Source: J038 sp036734085
GTDB lineage: Bacteria; Chloroflexota; Anaerolineae; Aggregatilineales; Phototrophicaceae
Direction: 5' to 3'
Assembly (NCBI GenBank): GCA_036734085.1
Contig: DAIMZF010000001.1
Location: 46,820-110,819 of the forward strand
DNA length: 64,000 bases
Of this stretch, positions 16,215 through 25,319 are shown in pieces. A program made the position numbers and the translations under genes. The first letter of the stretch is position 1. Each line of letters starts with the position of its first letter. The notes below the pieces were generated by a model. That model had not been told where the DNA came from. It saw only the letters and a program-made list of their open reading frames with translations, and searched no databases.

Positions 16215-18065
16215 TTAGCTTTGTGTGTACCTTGCCCGGATGGCTTCGTGAATCCGGTTGACGACTCGCTGTACCGCCTGCGGGTTATGTGTGCCGGGCA
16301 CGCCGCCTTCATCCATAAATGTATTCCGCAGGATAAGTCCCCAATTGCCCGTACTACGCAGTTTGTAATCCGTGATGTATTGCTCCACCGTCTGTGCAGA
16401 TTGTCCGCTAGGGGGTTCTAACATGCGCTGTAAACTGTGATAGACCTCATCAATATCACGCGGAGAAATAAGCACATTTTCGGTTAAGTGGCGGTGCAGA
16501 TAGCGCCGTTTGCGCTCGTAAAAATCCGCAAGGCTCATCTGTTCGCCAGTCGCTGTTTCCAGGGTGATGTCGGTGCAATGACGGTCGGACTGGTGATGTA
16601 GCTCGATAAACGTGGGGATGCTCAACGGGCCGACGATTGACCACAAATCACGGTCAGCATACATTGGTTCCAGGTCGAGGCCGTGCTTGCGGAAGTAGTT
16701 TTCCACAATGGCATGGGTGTACTCAAAATCGGTCAATACTGCGGCCTGACGTGACGCGCTGACATTAATCGGCATTCCAGTGGATTCAATCGTGCAGATG
16801 CGTTTGCTCATGCCTAAATCGGGTCGCAATCGGCCTAATAAGCTGTGCATGGCGCTGGTCGGGCTACCGAGTGTATCGTCATAGAGCAGGCCACGCGCCA
16901 TCGCGTTTGCACGTTCGTTCTTCAGCAGGGCGGCGTAACGCTCTAAATCTCCCTCAATCAACTGTGGACTGAGCGGGCGCTCGATAATACGCCCGGTGAC
17001 GGTGGTCTGCCGCAGATATTCCCGTGTGCACAGCAACTCAGCGTCACACGTCCCATTGACGAACGGCCCACCCTTCAGGACGGCGCTATTAGCGACTGCG
17101 CTGGCACTACGGAGCATGGTATAAAACGCCAGCAAGCCCAATGCTTCGGAGCGTCCGGCTAAATCCAGATGGATGTGGCATCCTTGTAAGCGGAAGACTT
17201 CCACCACATTTGCGGATGGGTCGATGTGATACCGCGCTTTGGCTGTCTCGATACGGGCGGCGTAATCCGGGAATTGGTTGTTAACTTCCACCATCAAATC
17301 AACCGCCGTGCGTACTTTAGCATCTTCCGATAGCTTGAAATCACTTTCTACAGGATAAGAGGAAAGTATGGCGGTATACAGGCCGGTATCTTCGCCCGCC
17401 GCGCTGAGTGCGGCCATAATGCCGTCGAGTGAGTTCCGCGTGCGGTGATAGCCAATACCGGGCGCGACATGCACCTCAATCTGATATTGGCACGCTTCGC
17501 GGTCTACCTGCGGCATAATGCCCAAGCGCCGCGCATGTTCCTGGTAGGCCTCGATGTAAGCGTTGGATTGCGCGATTGTAGGGGGTGTGCCGTCCGGGTG
17601 GATGAGGCCGAGTTCCAGTTCTGCACCGATGGCGCGTATGGTCACACCGGGATCGTCTGTCTCCGCGATGTTGGTATGGTTCACGCTGGGGTTAAAGTTA
17701 AACGGTACAATGCTTTGGGATAGCGTCTTGCCACTGCGGTAACGAGCGCTGACCACACAGCCCAGAATATAACTTCTGTTCCCGTGATGTGTCAGGATAA
17801 CATTTGCGGATTTAGGGTCATCCATGCCGAAGTACGCGGTAACAGGTGTGCCGATGGCCGCCGCGATAGCATCCAGTGGCAGGCTGTCATCAGTGGCAGT
17901 GGCCGCATGATCTTTGAGAATTTGATTAAAAATGCGTTTCTGTCGTTCTATTTCCGTCCAATGAATAGCTTTACCGAAGGCGACTAGCTCATCATTAGAG
18001 GGGAGGGGGGTATCCATGCGGATGGCTCCTGTAGTATTGGTACTATGCGGGTTTTCGTCCGACAT
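16215..18065 (-). CDS. GCS2-like glutamate-cysteine ligase family protein
   Basis: The middle of the protein matches the carboxylate-amine ligase fold of glutamate-cysteine ligase type 2. RAIGAELELGLIHPDG (about residue 143) gives the ExE metal site, EVHVAPGIGYHRT follows, and GCHIHLDLAGRSEA (about 300) gives the HxH-type segment. These enzymes join glutamate to cysteine or a similar amine. At 616 aa it is much longer than YbdK-type enzymes (about 370), with an N-terminal domain of about 130 residues and a long C-terminal part I cannot assign. AAGGA lies upstream of ATG. The product could be a thiol precursor or another gamma-glutamyl compound. Confidence 0.6.
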   Translation of the reverse strand: MSDENPHSTNTTGAIRMDTPLPSNDELVAFGKAIHWTEIERQKRIFNQILKDHAATATDDSLPLDAIAAAIGTPVTAYFGMDDPKSANVILTHHGNRSYILGCVVSARYRSGKTLSQSIVPFNFNPSVNHTNIAETDDPGVTIRAIGAELELGLIHPDGTPPTIAQSNAYIEAYQEHARRLGIMPQVDREACQYQIEVHVAPGIGYHRTRNSLDGIMAALSAAGEDTGLYTAILSSYPVESDFKLSEDAKVRTAVDLMVEVNNQFPDYAARIETAKARYHIDPSANVVEVFRLQGCHIHLDLAGRSEALGLLAFYTMLRSASAVANSAVLKGGPFVNGTCDAELLCTREYLRQTTVTGRIIERPLSPQLIEGDLERYAALLKNERANAMARGLLYDDTLGSPTSAMHSLLGRLRPDLGMSKRICTIESTGMPINVSASRQAAVLTDFEYTHAIVENYFRKHGLDLEPMYADRDLWSIVGPLSIPTFIELHHQSDRHCTDITLETATGEQMSLADFYERKRRYLHRHLTENVLISPRDIDEVYHSLQRMLEPPSGQSAQTVEQYITDYKLRSTGNWGLILRNTFMDEGGVPGTHNPQAVQRVVNRIHEAIRARYTQS

Positions 18066-18194
18066 GCTAACTTATCCTTTAAGGCGATTCAAGTCGAATC
18101 AACCAATGGGCAGACTTACGATTATTGTACGCTAATTTTCGACAACATGCCGCTATCCTGCAATCGAGACTTTGCACAAGGTTATCCGTGCATA

Positions 18195-18203
18195 TGTTAT
18201 AAT
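18195..18203 (+). promoter_or_regulatory. icd: Extended -10 promoter of icd
   Basis: TGTTATAAT is an extended -10 element, 41 bases before the icd start. A TTGCAC lies 20 bases upstream of the hexamer, too far for a standard -35, so the extended -10 probably carries the promoter. Confidence 0.55.
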
Positions 18204-18243
18204 GCCTACCAGCTTAACGGACTATACAAAGGAGTTAGATTAC

Positions 18244-19491
18244 ATGGGATTTGAAAAAATTGTCGTTCCACAAAACGGCGAAAAAGTAACCGTGACCAAC
18301 GGCAAACTGAATGTGCCGGATAACCCGATTTTGATGTTTATTGAAGGTGACGGCATCGGCTACGACATCATGACGGCCAGCAAGCGCATCTGGGATGCGG
18401 CGGTGGAAAAAGCCTATGGCGGCAACCGTAAAATCTCATGGATGGAAATTTACTCCGGCGAGAAGGCGGCTAACGTCTATGACGGTGATTATATGCCGGA
18501 AGAAACCTTTGACGCCTTACGTGAATTTTTAATTGGCATTAAAGGCCCGTTGACCACCCCTGTGGGCGGTGGCTTCCGTAGCCTGAATGTTACCTTGCGT
18601 CAGGTGCTGGATTTATATAGCTGTATCCGTCCGGTGCGCTGGTACGAAGGCGTGCCAAGCCCGGTAAAGAACCCGCAAGATGTAGATGTGGTTATCTTCC
18701 GCGAGAACACCGAAGATATTTATGCTGGTATTGAGTTTGAAGCCGGAACACCGGAAAACGCCAAGTTAGCCAAATTCCTGCGGGAAGAACTGGGCGCGAC
18801 TGGCTTCTTCGAGAACGCCGGGTTGGGCATCAAGCCTGTGAGTGAATTCGGCAGTAAGCGTCTTGTACGGGCCGCTATTCAATATGCCATAGAGCGTGGC
18901 CGCACGAGCGTCACGCTGGTGCATAAGGGGAACATCCAGAAGTTCACTGAAGGCGCGTTCCAGAAGTGGGGGTATGAAGTCGCCGCAGAAGAATTCCCGG
19001 AGCAGACAATCTCATGGGATGATGTCGCGGAGAATCATGGCGGCAAAGTGCCGGAGGGCAAAATCCTGATTCAAGATACCATTGCGGACATCATGTTCCA
19101 GAAGATGCTGTTGCGCCCCAGTGAGCATGATGTGATTGCGACAACTAACCTCAACGGCGACTACCTCAGCGATGCGCTCGCGGCGGAAGTGGGCGGGGTA
19201 GGGATTGCGCCCGGTGCAAACATCGGTGACGAAATCGCGTTGTTCGAGGCCACACATGGCACTGCGCCCAAGTACACCAATCTGGATAAGGTTAATCCTG
19301 GCTCGTTACTCTTCAGTGGCGTGATGATGCTGGAACATCTGCGTTGGACAGAAGCGGCAGACCTCATCACGACGGCGTATGAGAAGACATTGGCGCAAAA
19401 AGTAGTCACCTATGACTTTGCGCGTCAAATGGACGGCGCGACGGAAGTTGCTACAAGCGCGTTCGCAACCGCCGTGATTGACAATATGTAG
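18244..19491 (+). CDS. icd: Isocitrate dehydrogenase (NADP-type, Icd family)
   Basis: Oxidatively decarboxylates isocitrate to 2-oxoglutarate in the TCA cycle. It resembles E. coli Icd: MFIEGDGIGYDI, the substrate serine in GGGFRSLNVTLRQ, IFRENTEDIYAGIEF, and the C-terminal GDEIALFEATHGTAPKYTNLDKVNPGS. The length, 415 aa, is standard. ATG 18244 follows AAAGGAG by 8 bases; an in-frame ATG at 18172 is without a ribosome binding site. Citrate synthase is also in this window but not adjacent. Confidence 0.93.
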   Translation: MGFEKIVVPQNGEKVTVTNGKLNVPDNPILMFIEGDGIGYDIMTASKRIWDAAVEKAYGGNRKISWMEIYSGEKAANVYDGDYMPEETFDALREFLIGIKGPLTTPVGGGFRSLNVTLRQVLDLYSCIRPVRWYEGVPSPVKNPQDVDVVIFRENTEDIYAGIEFEAGTPENAKLAKFLREELGATGFFENAGLGIKPVSEFGSKRLVRAAIQYAIERGRTSVTLVHKGNIQKFTEGAFQKWGYEVAAEEFPEQTISWDDVAENHGGKVPEGKILIQDTIADIMFQKMLLRPSEHDVIATTNLNGDYLSDALAAEVGGVGIAPGANIGDEIALFEATHGTAPKYTNLDKVNPGSLLFSGVMMLEHLRWTEAADLITTAYEKTLAQKVVTYDFARQMDGATEVATSAFATAVIDNM

Positions 19492-19505
19492 ACCTGTATA
19501 ACAAT

Positions 19506-19533
19506 GAGTGGGCACGCTGGTTTGTGCCCACTC
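19506..19533. terminator. Hairpin between convergent icd and acyl-CoA dehydrogenase
   Basis: GAGTGGGCAC (19506-19515) pairs perfectly with GTGCCCACTC (19524-19533), with an 8-base loop. No strong T run follows. The placement between convergent genes supports a terminator. Confidence 0.65.
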
Positions 19534-19542
19534 GTATAAATC

Positions 19543-20706
19543 TTAGGCTAGCACCCGTTGAAACGCTTTAATCACCTGCCGAGAAATCACTAATCGTTGA
19601 ATTTCGCTTGTGCCTTCGCCAATCGTCATTAAACGTTGGTCGCGGTACATGCGCTCCACTGGATATTCCCGGCTATAGCCGTAACTACCATGAATTTGAA
19701 TCGCATCAAAGCAGATTTTTTCCGCGACTTCGCTGGCCTTCAGCTTGGCGATAGCGGCTATTTTTGTGTAATCTTTGCCCGCATCCTTCATCACACTGGC
19801 CTTATAGACAAGCATCCGTGCCGCTTCCAGTTCCATCTCCGCGTCGGCAATCTTCCACTGGATGGCCTGCTTATTGGCGATAGGCTCACCAAAAGCATGA
19901 CGTTCCAGCGCATACTTTACCATAGCCTCAAATGCGCCCTGCGCGATGCCTACACTCAATGCGCCAATGCTGATTCTGCCGCTATCAAGCGTTTGCATGG
20001 TCTGGTAAAAGCCTTCGCCCTCACCGCCGATGAGATTTCCATGCGGCACGCGCACATTCTCGAAGCTAATCATGTGGGTGGGTGAACCTTTAAGCCCCAT
20101 CTTCTTCTCACGCGGATGCACGGTGACGCCCTCTGTCGTTGGGTCAACCAGAATCATGCTGAACCCGCGTGAACCAGCCTCTTTATCTGTGCGGCATAAT
20201 ACAGTCATGACTGGGGCAACACTGGCATTCGTAATCCATGCTTTTTGGCCGTTAATCACCCACGAATCGCCGTCTAAAGTCGCCATTGTGGATGCGCCCG
20301 TTAACAAATCACTCCCGGCTTGCGGCTCTGTCAGGGCTAATGCGCCGAGTACATCACCACCCATTAATACGGGTAGATACGCCTCTTTTTGGGCGTCCGT
20401 GCCCCATTTAACAATCGGCCCACAGCCTAAGCCATTATGCGCGGAAATACTCAGCCCGGTAGAGCCACACACACGCCCGATTTCCTCTACCGCAATCGAC
20501 GCGCTGAGTGTGTCTAAATCCGCGCCGCCATATGCTTCTGGCACTTGCAGGCTTAATAGTCCCAGATTCGCCATCTTTTTGATTGCAGGCCAGTGCAAAT
20601 CGCCCTGTTCGTCTACGTCGGTGGCGTAGGGTTTTAATTCCGCCTCGCAAAAATCTCGCACCACACGTTGAAACATACTTTGTTCGTCGTTTAATTCAAA
20701 ATCCAT
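19543..20706 (-). CDS. Acyl-CoA dehydrogenase
   Basis: FAD enzyme that introduces the 2,3 double bond in acyl-CoA; electrons go to ETF, whose genes are at 41429-43239. Visible motifs are ALTEPQAGSDL, WVINGQKAWITNA, the second signature QIHGSYGYSREYPVERMYRDQRLMTIGEGTSEIQRLVI, and the catalytic glutamate position in GEGTSEIQ. The length, 387 aa, is normal. The chain length it acts on cannot be set. GAGG lies 5 bases before ATG. It is monocistronic here. Confidence 0.92.
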   Translation of the reverse strand: MDFELNDEQSMFQRVVRDFCEAELKPYATDVDEQGDLHWPAIKKMANLGLLSLQVPEAYGGADLDTLSASIAVEEIGRVCGSTGLSISAHNGLGCGPIVKWGTDAQKEAYLPVLMGGDVLGALALTEPQAGSDLLTGASTMATLDGDSWVINGQKAWITNASVAPVMTVLCRTDKEAGSRGFSMILVDPTTEGVTVHPREKKMGLKGSPTHMISFENVRVPHGNLIGGEGEGFYQTMQTLDSGRISIGALSVGIAQGAFEAMVKYALERHAFGEPIANKQAIQWKIADAEMELEAARMLVYKASVMKDAGKDYTKIAAIAKLKASEVAEKICFDAIQIHGSYGYSREYPVERMYRDQRLMTIGEGTSEIQRLVISRQVIKAFQRVLA

Positions 20707-20722
20707 TTTGACCTCATGTTAT

Positions 20723-20800
20723 AATCTAAAAAGTTCTTAGTTTTTGGATGTTGGACGTTCGCTTGCGGCTGACTAAAAACCGGGAACTTACATCGAACGT
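20723..20800. repeat. Intergenic repeat-like stretch upstream of acyl-CoA dehydrogenase and TPR gene
   Basis: Contains TAGTTTTTGGATGTTGGACG (20739-20758), which closely matches TAGTTTTTAGATGTTGGATA at 41321-41340 upstream of etfB. GTTGGACGTTCG (20750-20761) is partly complementary to CGAACGTTTAAAC (20794-20806). This supports a dispersed short intergenic repeat able to form a hairpin. It lies between two divergent genes and overlaps where both promoters should be. Confidence 0.45.
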
Positions 20801-20818
20801 TTAAACAAATGATAGACC

Positions 20819-21370
20819 ATGACCAGACTTGTGCAAAGACTCGGCCTGACGCGCTACGAGGCCGACGAACACTATAAAAAAGCGTTGCAACTGTTCACAC
20901 AGCCTCAGCCTAAAGTTGATGATGCCATCATCGAGATGGGCTATGCCATTGAGCTATTGCCCACCAATTCGGAATACTTCGCGGCACGCGGATATTTTTA
21001 TCTGGTAGAGAGCATGATGCGCGAAGCCCAAGCGGATTTTGAGCAATCCCTGAAGATTTATCCGCACGAGATGCTCGCCCATTACGGGCGCGGCGTCATT
21101 GCCTATCGTGATCGCAATTGGGATGAAGCCCTCGCACATTTTAAAGATGCGGATTATGCGATGCCAGGACGTGCCGAGACACTGTACTATCTGGCATTGG
21201 TGCATCATCGCAAGCAGGATAACCCACAGGCGTTAGCCTATATGCGCCAAGCGGAAGCCTTGTTCGAGGCTAGTAACGCCGCCAAGCAGAAGCGACTCGC
21301 AACGAGTTGGGCGCGTGAGTTTGATAAGTTGGCGAAGAAGCAACTGCCAAGCGGACGTTCGGCAGGTTAG
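20819..21370 (+). CDS. TPR-repeat protein
   Basis: A 183-residue soluble protein with about three tetratricopeptide units between residues 15 and 150. Examples are AIEMGYAIELLPTNSEYFAARGYFY, EAQADFEQSLKIYPHEMLAHYGRGVIAY and EALAHFKDADYAMPGRAETLYYLALVHH. TPRs mediate protein contacts; no catalytic domain is seen. Its stop overlaps that of the convergent methyltransferase gene by 4 bases. Function unknown. Confidence 0.75.
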   Translation: MTRLVQRLGLTRYEADEHYKKALQLFTQPQPKVDDAIIEMGYAIELLPTNSEYFAARGYFYLVESMMREAQADFEQSLKIYPHEMLAHYGRGVIAYRDRNWDEALAHFKDADYAMPGRAETLYYLALVHHRKQDNPQALAYMRQAEALFEASNAAKQKRLATSWAREFDKLAKKQLPSGRSAG

Positions 21371-22098
21371 GGTGTTTTTTCCAGCACCAGCAGATGCGAC
21401 AGCGCCCACGTATCAAGCGGCGTGCCTTCCAGTAAATACAGCGCATCGCGGATGATACGCGCTGGCGTGCCTAACCGCGCAATGATGTTATCGTACCCAC
21501 CGTAAATGCGCCGATGATGTACCACGCGCACCAGCAAGCCGCCGAACAACCCGCGTAACGAACGTTTGGTATAAGCGCGGACGTGCGGCGCGAGTGCGTC
21601 CCGCCAACGGTTCGGCAGATAATTAATCAATGGGGTATTGCCGAAGTGATATTCACCCCGCCAGTAATGGCCGTGTGTCTCAAAGGGATACCAGCGATTA
21701 GGCACGAACAGCACGGCGCGTCCACCCGGCTTTAACACACGTACAATCTCGCGGACGGTCAACCCGTCATCGTCCACATGCTCAATCACTTCATGCGATA
21801 ACACCGTATCAAAATAATCAGACGGGTAGGGCAAATGCTCCGCCGCGCCGACAACCGCGTGGGGGGTTTCCGCCTGCGCTTCCTGTACACGCTCTAGCTC
21901 TACGTCCAACCCCTCAACATAGGGGGTATAGCGCCGCCGGATTTGTGAGGCATACATGCCGACGCCGATGCCGTCAATCAAGACACGGGCATCTTTTAGT
22001 GTCGCCCATTGTTCAATCATCGCCAGGCGGCGTTCCTGCCCGGCACGCCAAACATAACTGGGTTCTCCGCGTAGTGCGGCTTTTATACTGTGTGTCAT
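21367..22098 (-). CDS. Class I SAM-dependent methyltransferase
   Basis: A Methyltransf_11-type fold: motif I VLIDGIGVGMYASQI (residues 35-49), the acidic residue of motif II in YVEGLDVELERV, DTVLSHEVIEHVDDD as motif IV, and VREIVRVLKPGGRAVLFVPN. The first glycine-rich motif is degenerate compared with the common DxGxGxG. The substrate is unknown; similar proteins act on small molecules or cell-surface glycans. It lies just downstream of the sensor kinase gene on the same strand (24 bases). Confidence 0.78.
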   Translation of the reverse strand: MTHSIKAALRGEPSYVWRAGQERRLAMIEQWATLKDARVLIDGIGVGMYASQIRRRYTPYVEGLDVELERVQEAQAETPHAVVGAAEHLPYPSDYFDTVLSHEVIEHVDDDGLTVREIVRVLKPGGRAVLFVPNRWYPFETHGHYWRGEYHFGNTPLINYLPNRWRDALAPHVRAYTKRSLRGLFGGLLVRVVHHRRIYGGYDNIIARLGTPARIIRDALYLLEGTPLDTWALSHLLVLEKTP

Positions 22099-22122
22099 GC
22101 GTCCCTCTTGGATGCGTTAGGC

Positions 22123-23925
22123 TCAGGAGTTACGGCGCACCTCATCCGCCAGTTTCGTGCCGAAGATTTCTTCTTCGGCCTGGCTATTGATGATGGGAAT
22201 GTTCACGGTGATGGATGTCCCTTTGCCGGGCGCACTGCGTAAATTCAGCGTTGCATCCAGCAAATCGGCGCGCTCCTGCATGTTGACCATGCCGAAGCTA
22301 CCACGTGAGCTATAATCCGCGCTGGTGGCTTCCATATCAAACCCCTTGCCGTTATCTGTAATCTGCACGATGAGCGTTTGGTCTTTGCGGCCACCCTTGA
22401 CGGTTATCATGCTGGCTTCGGCATATTTGCGGGCATTGTTCACCGCTTCTTCAATGAGGTAAAACAGCGTCCCCTGACGCGGCTCATCCAGGAAGTTCTC
22501 CACATCTTGCGACACTTGCACCGTAACGGGTTGATTGTAATTATCGTGCATTTTTTCTGCAAGCTGTTTTACCGCCGCGATTAGCCCCTGGCTTTCCAGT
22601 GCTAACGGGCGCAATTTGAACAACACATGGCGGATTTCCGTCACCGCCCGCATCGCCATCTGACGAATCTCTTGCAGTTCACCCGCGACTCCCTCTGGTT
22701 GGCGCTCCAGGAGCCGTAGCGCATAATCCAGCCGCATCGCGACACCAGACATCGTTTGTGTTGGTACGTCGTGTAAATCGCGCACGAGTGATTTACGGGC
22801 GTCTTCTTCCATCTGCATGATGCGGTTCTTCTCTGCACGGAGGTTGCCCTGTAGCACGGCGTTCTGTAGGGCGACGGTAGCCTGCACGCCGATGGCCTGT
22901 AGCATGTCGGTGTGGTCAGGGTCGAAGGCGTCCGGCGCGGTTGTGCCATAGACCAGCAGGCCGAAGTTATCATAATGAGCGCGGAGAGGCACGCACAACA
23001 ACGACCGCAACTGCCGCAAACCCGGAATATTGCCCAAAACGGGGTCTTTCGCCACGTCTGCGCTGATGGTCGGGATGGCTTCTACCAATGTTTTGCCGAT
23101 GATGCCTGCATCCGCCCGCACGGTTTTTCCGTTAAATTCTGGCTTAAGCCCTCTGCTGGATGAGATGGCAAGCCGGTTATCATCACGGAATAACAACACC
23201 ATGCTAATCACCCGTTGGTTGCCGACTGCATCCGCCCGCACGGTTAAATCGCCGATGTCCATAGCCGCTTCCAGGATGCGAGAATAATCCAGCGTGGCGG
23301 TGACGGCGCTCGTCATTTCCGTGATGGCACGGGCGCGTTCCTGCGTTTTGGCGAGTGCTTCTTCGCGCTCTTTGGCGAGTTTTTTAAGCCGGTTCTGCTG
23401 TTGAGAGCCGAAGCGATGGTCTGCATAGGCCCATAACAACGCCCCCGCGCTCACCAGCATCAGCGCGATGATGGGCAAGGTATAAGCGTCCCAGATTGTG
23501 CCAAAATCCACACTTTGGGAGATGTCGCCGCCACTACCAAAATACACAATCAAGCCCAACGCAATCGCCATCAGGCCCATGATGTAGATTCCCGCGATGA
23601 TCATATCTACCGTGAGCGCAAGACTTAAGGCTAAAAAGGCCACCACCCCAACGGTGATGATAGGCTGTGCTTGCGAGACATAAATCAGCCCACCGGCGAT
23701 ACTAAAGTCTGCGATGACAAACATCAAAGGCGCGAGGCCGCGTGTAGATGCGATAAATGCTAGCAAGGCCGCGAACAGGGTTAACCCTGTCCCCACACCT
23801 GCCGCTATCCATAGGTCGTTGAGTGATGGGATGATGCTCTGCGCCTGTGTGATAGCGATAGCTAGCGTAAATCCCAGTATGCCTAGTAGACGCGAGGCTA
23901 CCAGCGCGAAATCCTGCCAGCGCAT
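22123..23925 (-). CDS. Sensor histidine kinase with GAF domain (NarL-type HisKA_3)
   Basis: Residues 1-180 hold about seven hydrophobic segments, likely membrane-embedded without a large outer loop. A coiled coil (about 180-210, RLKKLAKEREEALAKTQERA) leads to a GAF domain (215-370). Next come the HisKA_3 dimerisation region with the phospho-accepting histidine in LVRDLHDVPTQTMSG, and an HATPase with EEAVNNARKYAEA (N box), ITDNGKGFD (G1) and GSFGMVNMQERADLL (G2). HisKA_3 kinases usually pair with NarL-type regulators; none is adjacent. Signal unknown. Confidence 0.88.
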   Translation of the reverse strand: MRWQDFALVASRLLGILGFTLAIAITQAQSIIPSLNDLWIAAGVGTGLTLFAALLAFIASTRGLAPLMFVIADFSIAGGLIYVSQAQPIITVGVVAFLALSLALTVDMIIAGIYIMGLMAIALGLIVYFGSGGDISQSVDFGTIWDAYTLPIIALMLVSAGALLWAYADHRFGSQQQNRLKKLAKEREEALAKTQERARAITEMTSAVTATLDYSRILEAAMDIGDLTVRADAVGNQRVISMVLLFRDDNRLAISSSRGLKPEFNGKTVRADAGIIGKTLVEAIPTISADVAKDPVLGNIPGLRQLRSLLCVPLRAHYDNFGLLVYGTTAPDAFDPDHTDMLQAIGVQATVALQNAVLQGNLRAEKNRIMQMEEDARKSLVRDLHDVPTQTMSGVAMRLDYALRLLERQPEGVAGELQEIRQMAMRAVTEIRHVLFKLRPLALESQGLIAAVKQLAEKMHDNYNQPVTVQVSQDVENFLDEPRQGTLFYLIEEAVNNARKYAEASMITVKGGRKDQTLIVQITDNGKGFDMEATSADYSSRGSFGMVNMQERADLLDATLNLRSAPGKGTSITVNIPIINSQAEEEIFGTKLADEVRRNS

Positions 23926-24078
23926 ACATATACTCCAATCTGAATGGTTAAGTCCCTCTATACTAAGCTACCACGTTTACCACATTTTGTGTGTAAACAA
24001 AAAAGCTGTGGCCTTATCTGGTTTACTGGAATCCGCTAGAATGATGCCTTTGCCCAATAAACTGAGTAAACCAACCTT

Positions 24079-25317
24079 ATGCGCGGGATCGTCCTCACCA
24101 TCATTACATTGACCATAGGCCGCATAGCAGTCAACATGACGCGGCGCTTTGCTTACCCCTTTGTGCCGACGATTGCCCGCCAGTTGGATGTCACCGTGCC
24201 GATGGTACAGAGCATTGTCGCACTTCAGGCCACAAGTGGCATTATTAGCCCGGCGTTTGGGGTCTTTGCGGAACGTTACCGCCGTAAATCTGTGATGATT
24301 ATGGCGCTGTGTATGATGTCTGTGGCGGCGTTTGTCGGGGCAATTGCGCCGCATTTGGGCGTCTTTATCGTCGTGATGCTGGTCTTTGGCATTGGTAAGG
24401 TGGTCTATGACCCGGCGATGTATGCTTATGTTGGGGATAATGTGCCCTATAAACGGCGCGGGCTGGCGCTCGGTGTGGCGGAGCTTAGCTGGGCGGGGTC
24501 ATTGTTCCTGATTGCGCCCATCGGCGGGATGCTACTTGCGCGGTCTGACGTGGGCAACATCACCGCGCTGATGTTACGTCATGCGGGCGCGGAGCATTAC
24601 GCCTATTTACTTTCGTCATCATCCGGGTTGCAATCCGTATTGATGTTTTTGGGCGTTAGCTGTGCGTTAGGGGCGGCACTGGTGCTTTTCTTTGTGCAGG
24701 GCTACCCGCCCAATACCGCATTTAAAGCGCAGGGTATTTCCCCGTTGGCGATATGGCGTGTGATGCGGACTAGCCCGGCGGCGATGGCAGGCGTCGCTTA
24801 TGCGTTTTTAGTCGCCATGAGCAATGAAGTGCTGTTCATCAACTACGGGCTGTTCATGGAAGGCCGTTTCGCGCTCTCCATTGCTTTGCTCGGTTCTTTG
24901 ACGGTGATTATCTCTGTGGCGGAAGTCGGCGGGGAGCTACTGGTTATTGGTCTGTCCGACCGCATCGGCAAACGTCGTATGACTCTCGCTGGAAGCCTAT
25001 TAGCCACTGTAGCTTATTGTGTTATCCCGTTTGTGCCGTCGTTGCCGTTCGCGTTAGGCGCGTTGTTTGTATTGTTCATCGGCGTGGAAGTGGCGATTGT
25101 GGCATCCATCCCGTTATTTACGGAAGTCCTGCCGGAGAACCGCGTGATTATGATGAGCAGTGTGGCGGGGGCTTCCGGCTTGGGGCGGGTGGCAGGCGCG
25201 GCCTGCGGCGGGTTGCTCATCGCACTCACCGGGACGTTTACCGCCGTTGGCTTCTTTGCGGCGGCGGTGAGTGCATTGGCGTTCTTTATGCTGTGGCGCT
25301 ATGTGCCGGAAGGCTAA
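24079..25317 (+). CDS. Major facilitator superfamily transporter
   Basis: Twelve membrane helices are expected from the hydrophobicity. The family loop 2-3 motif is recognisable in GVFAERYRRKSVMIM, and its repeat in the second half in GLSDRIGKRRMTLAGSL. The length, 412 aa, is normal. The substrate cannot be inferred; drug or sugar exporters have similar shapes. No ribosome binding site is strong at ATG 24079. It converges on the PHP-AlbA gene with only 2 bases between stops. Confidence 0.82.
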   Translation: MRGIVLTIITLTIGRIAVNMTRRFAYPFVPTIARQLDVTVPMVQSIVALQATSGIISPAFGVFAERYRRKSVMIMALCMMSVAAFVGAIAPHLGVFIVVMLVFGIGKVVYDPAMYAYVGDNVPYKRRGLALGVAELSWAGSLFLIAPIGGMLLARSDVGNITALMLRHAGAEHYAYLLSSSSGLQSVLMFLGVSCALGAALVLFFVQGYPPNTAFKAQGISPLAIWRVMRTSPAAMAGVAYAFLVAMSNEVLFINYGLFMEGRFALSIALLGSLTVIISVAEVGGELLVIGLSDRIGKRRMTLAGSLLATVAYCVIPFVPSLPFALGALFVLFIGVEVAIVASIPLFTEVLPENRVIMMSSVAGASGLGRVAGAACGGLLIALTGTFTAVGFFAAAVSALAFFMLWRYVPEG

Positions 25318-25319
25318 CT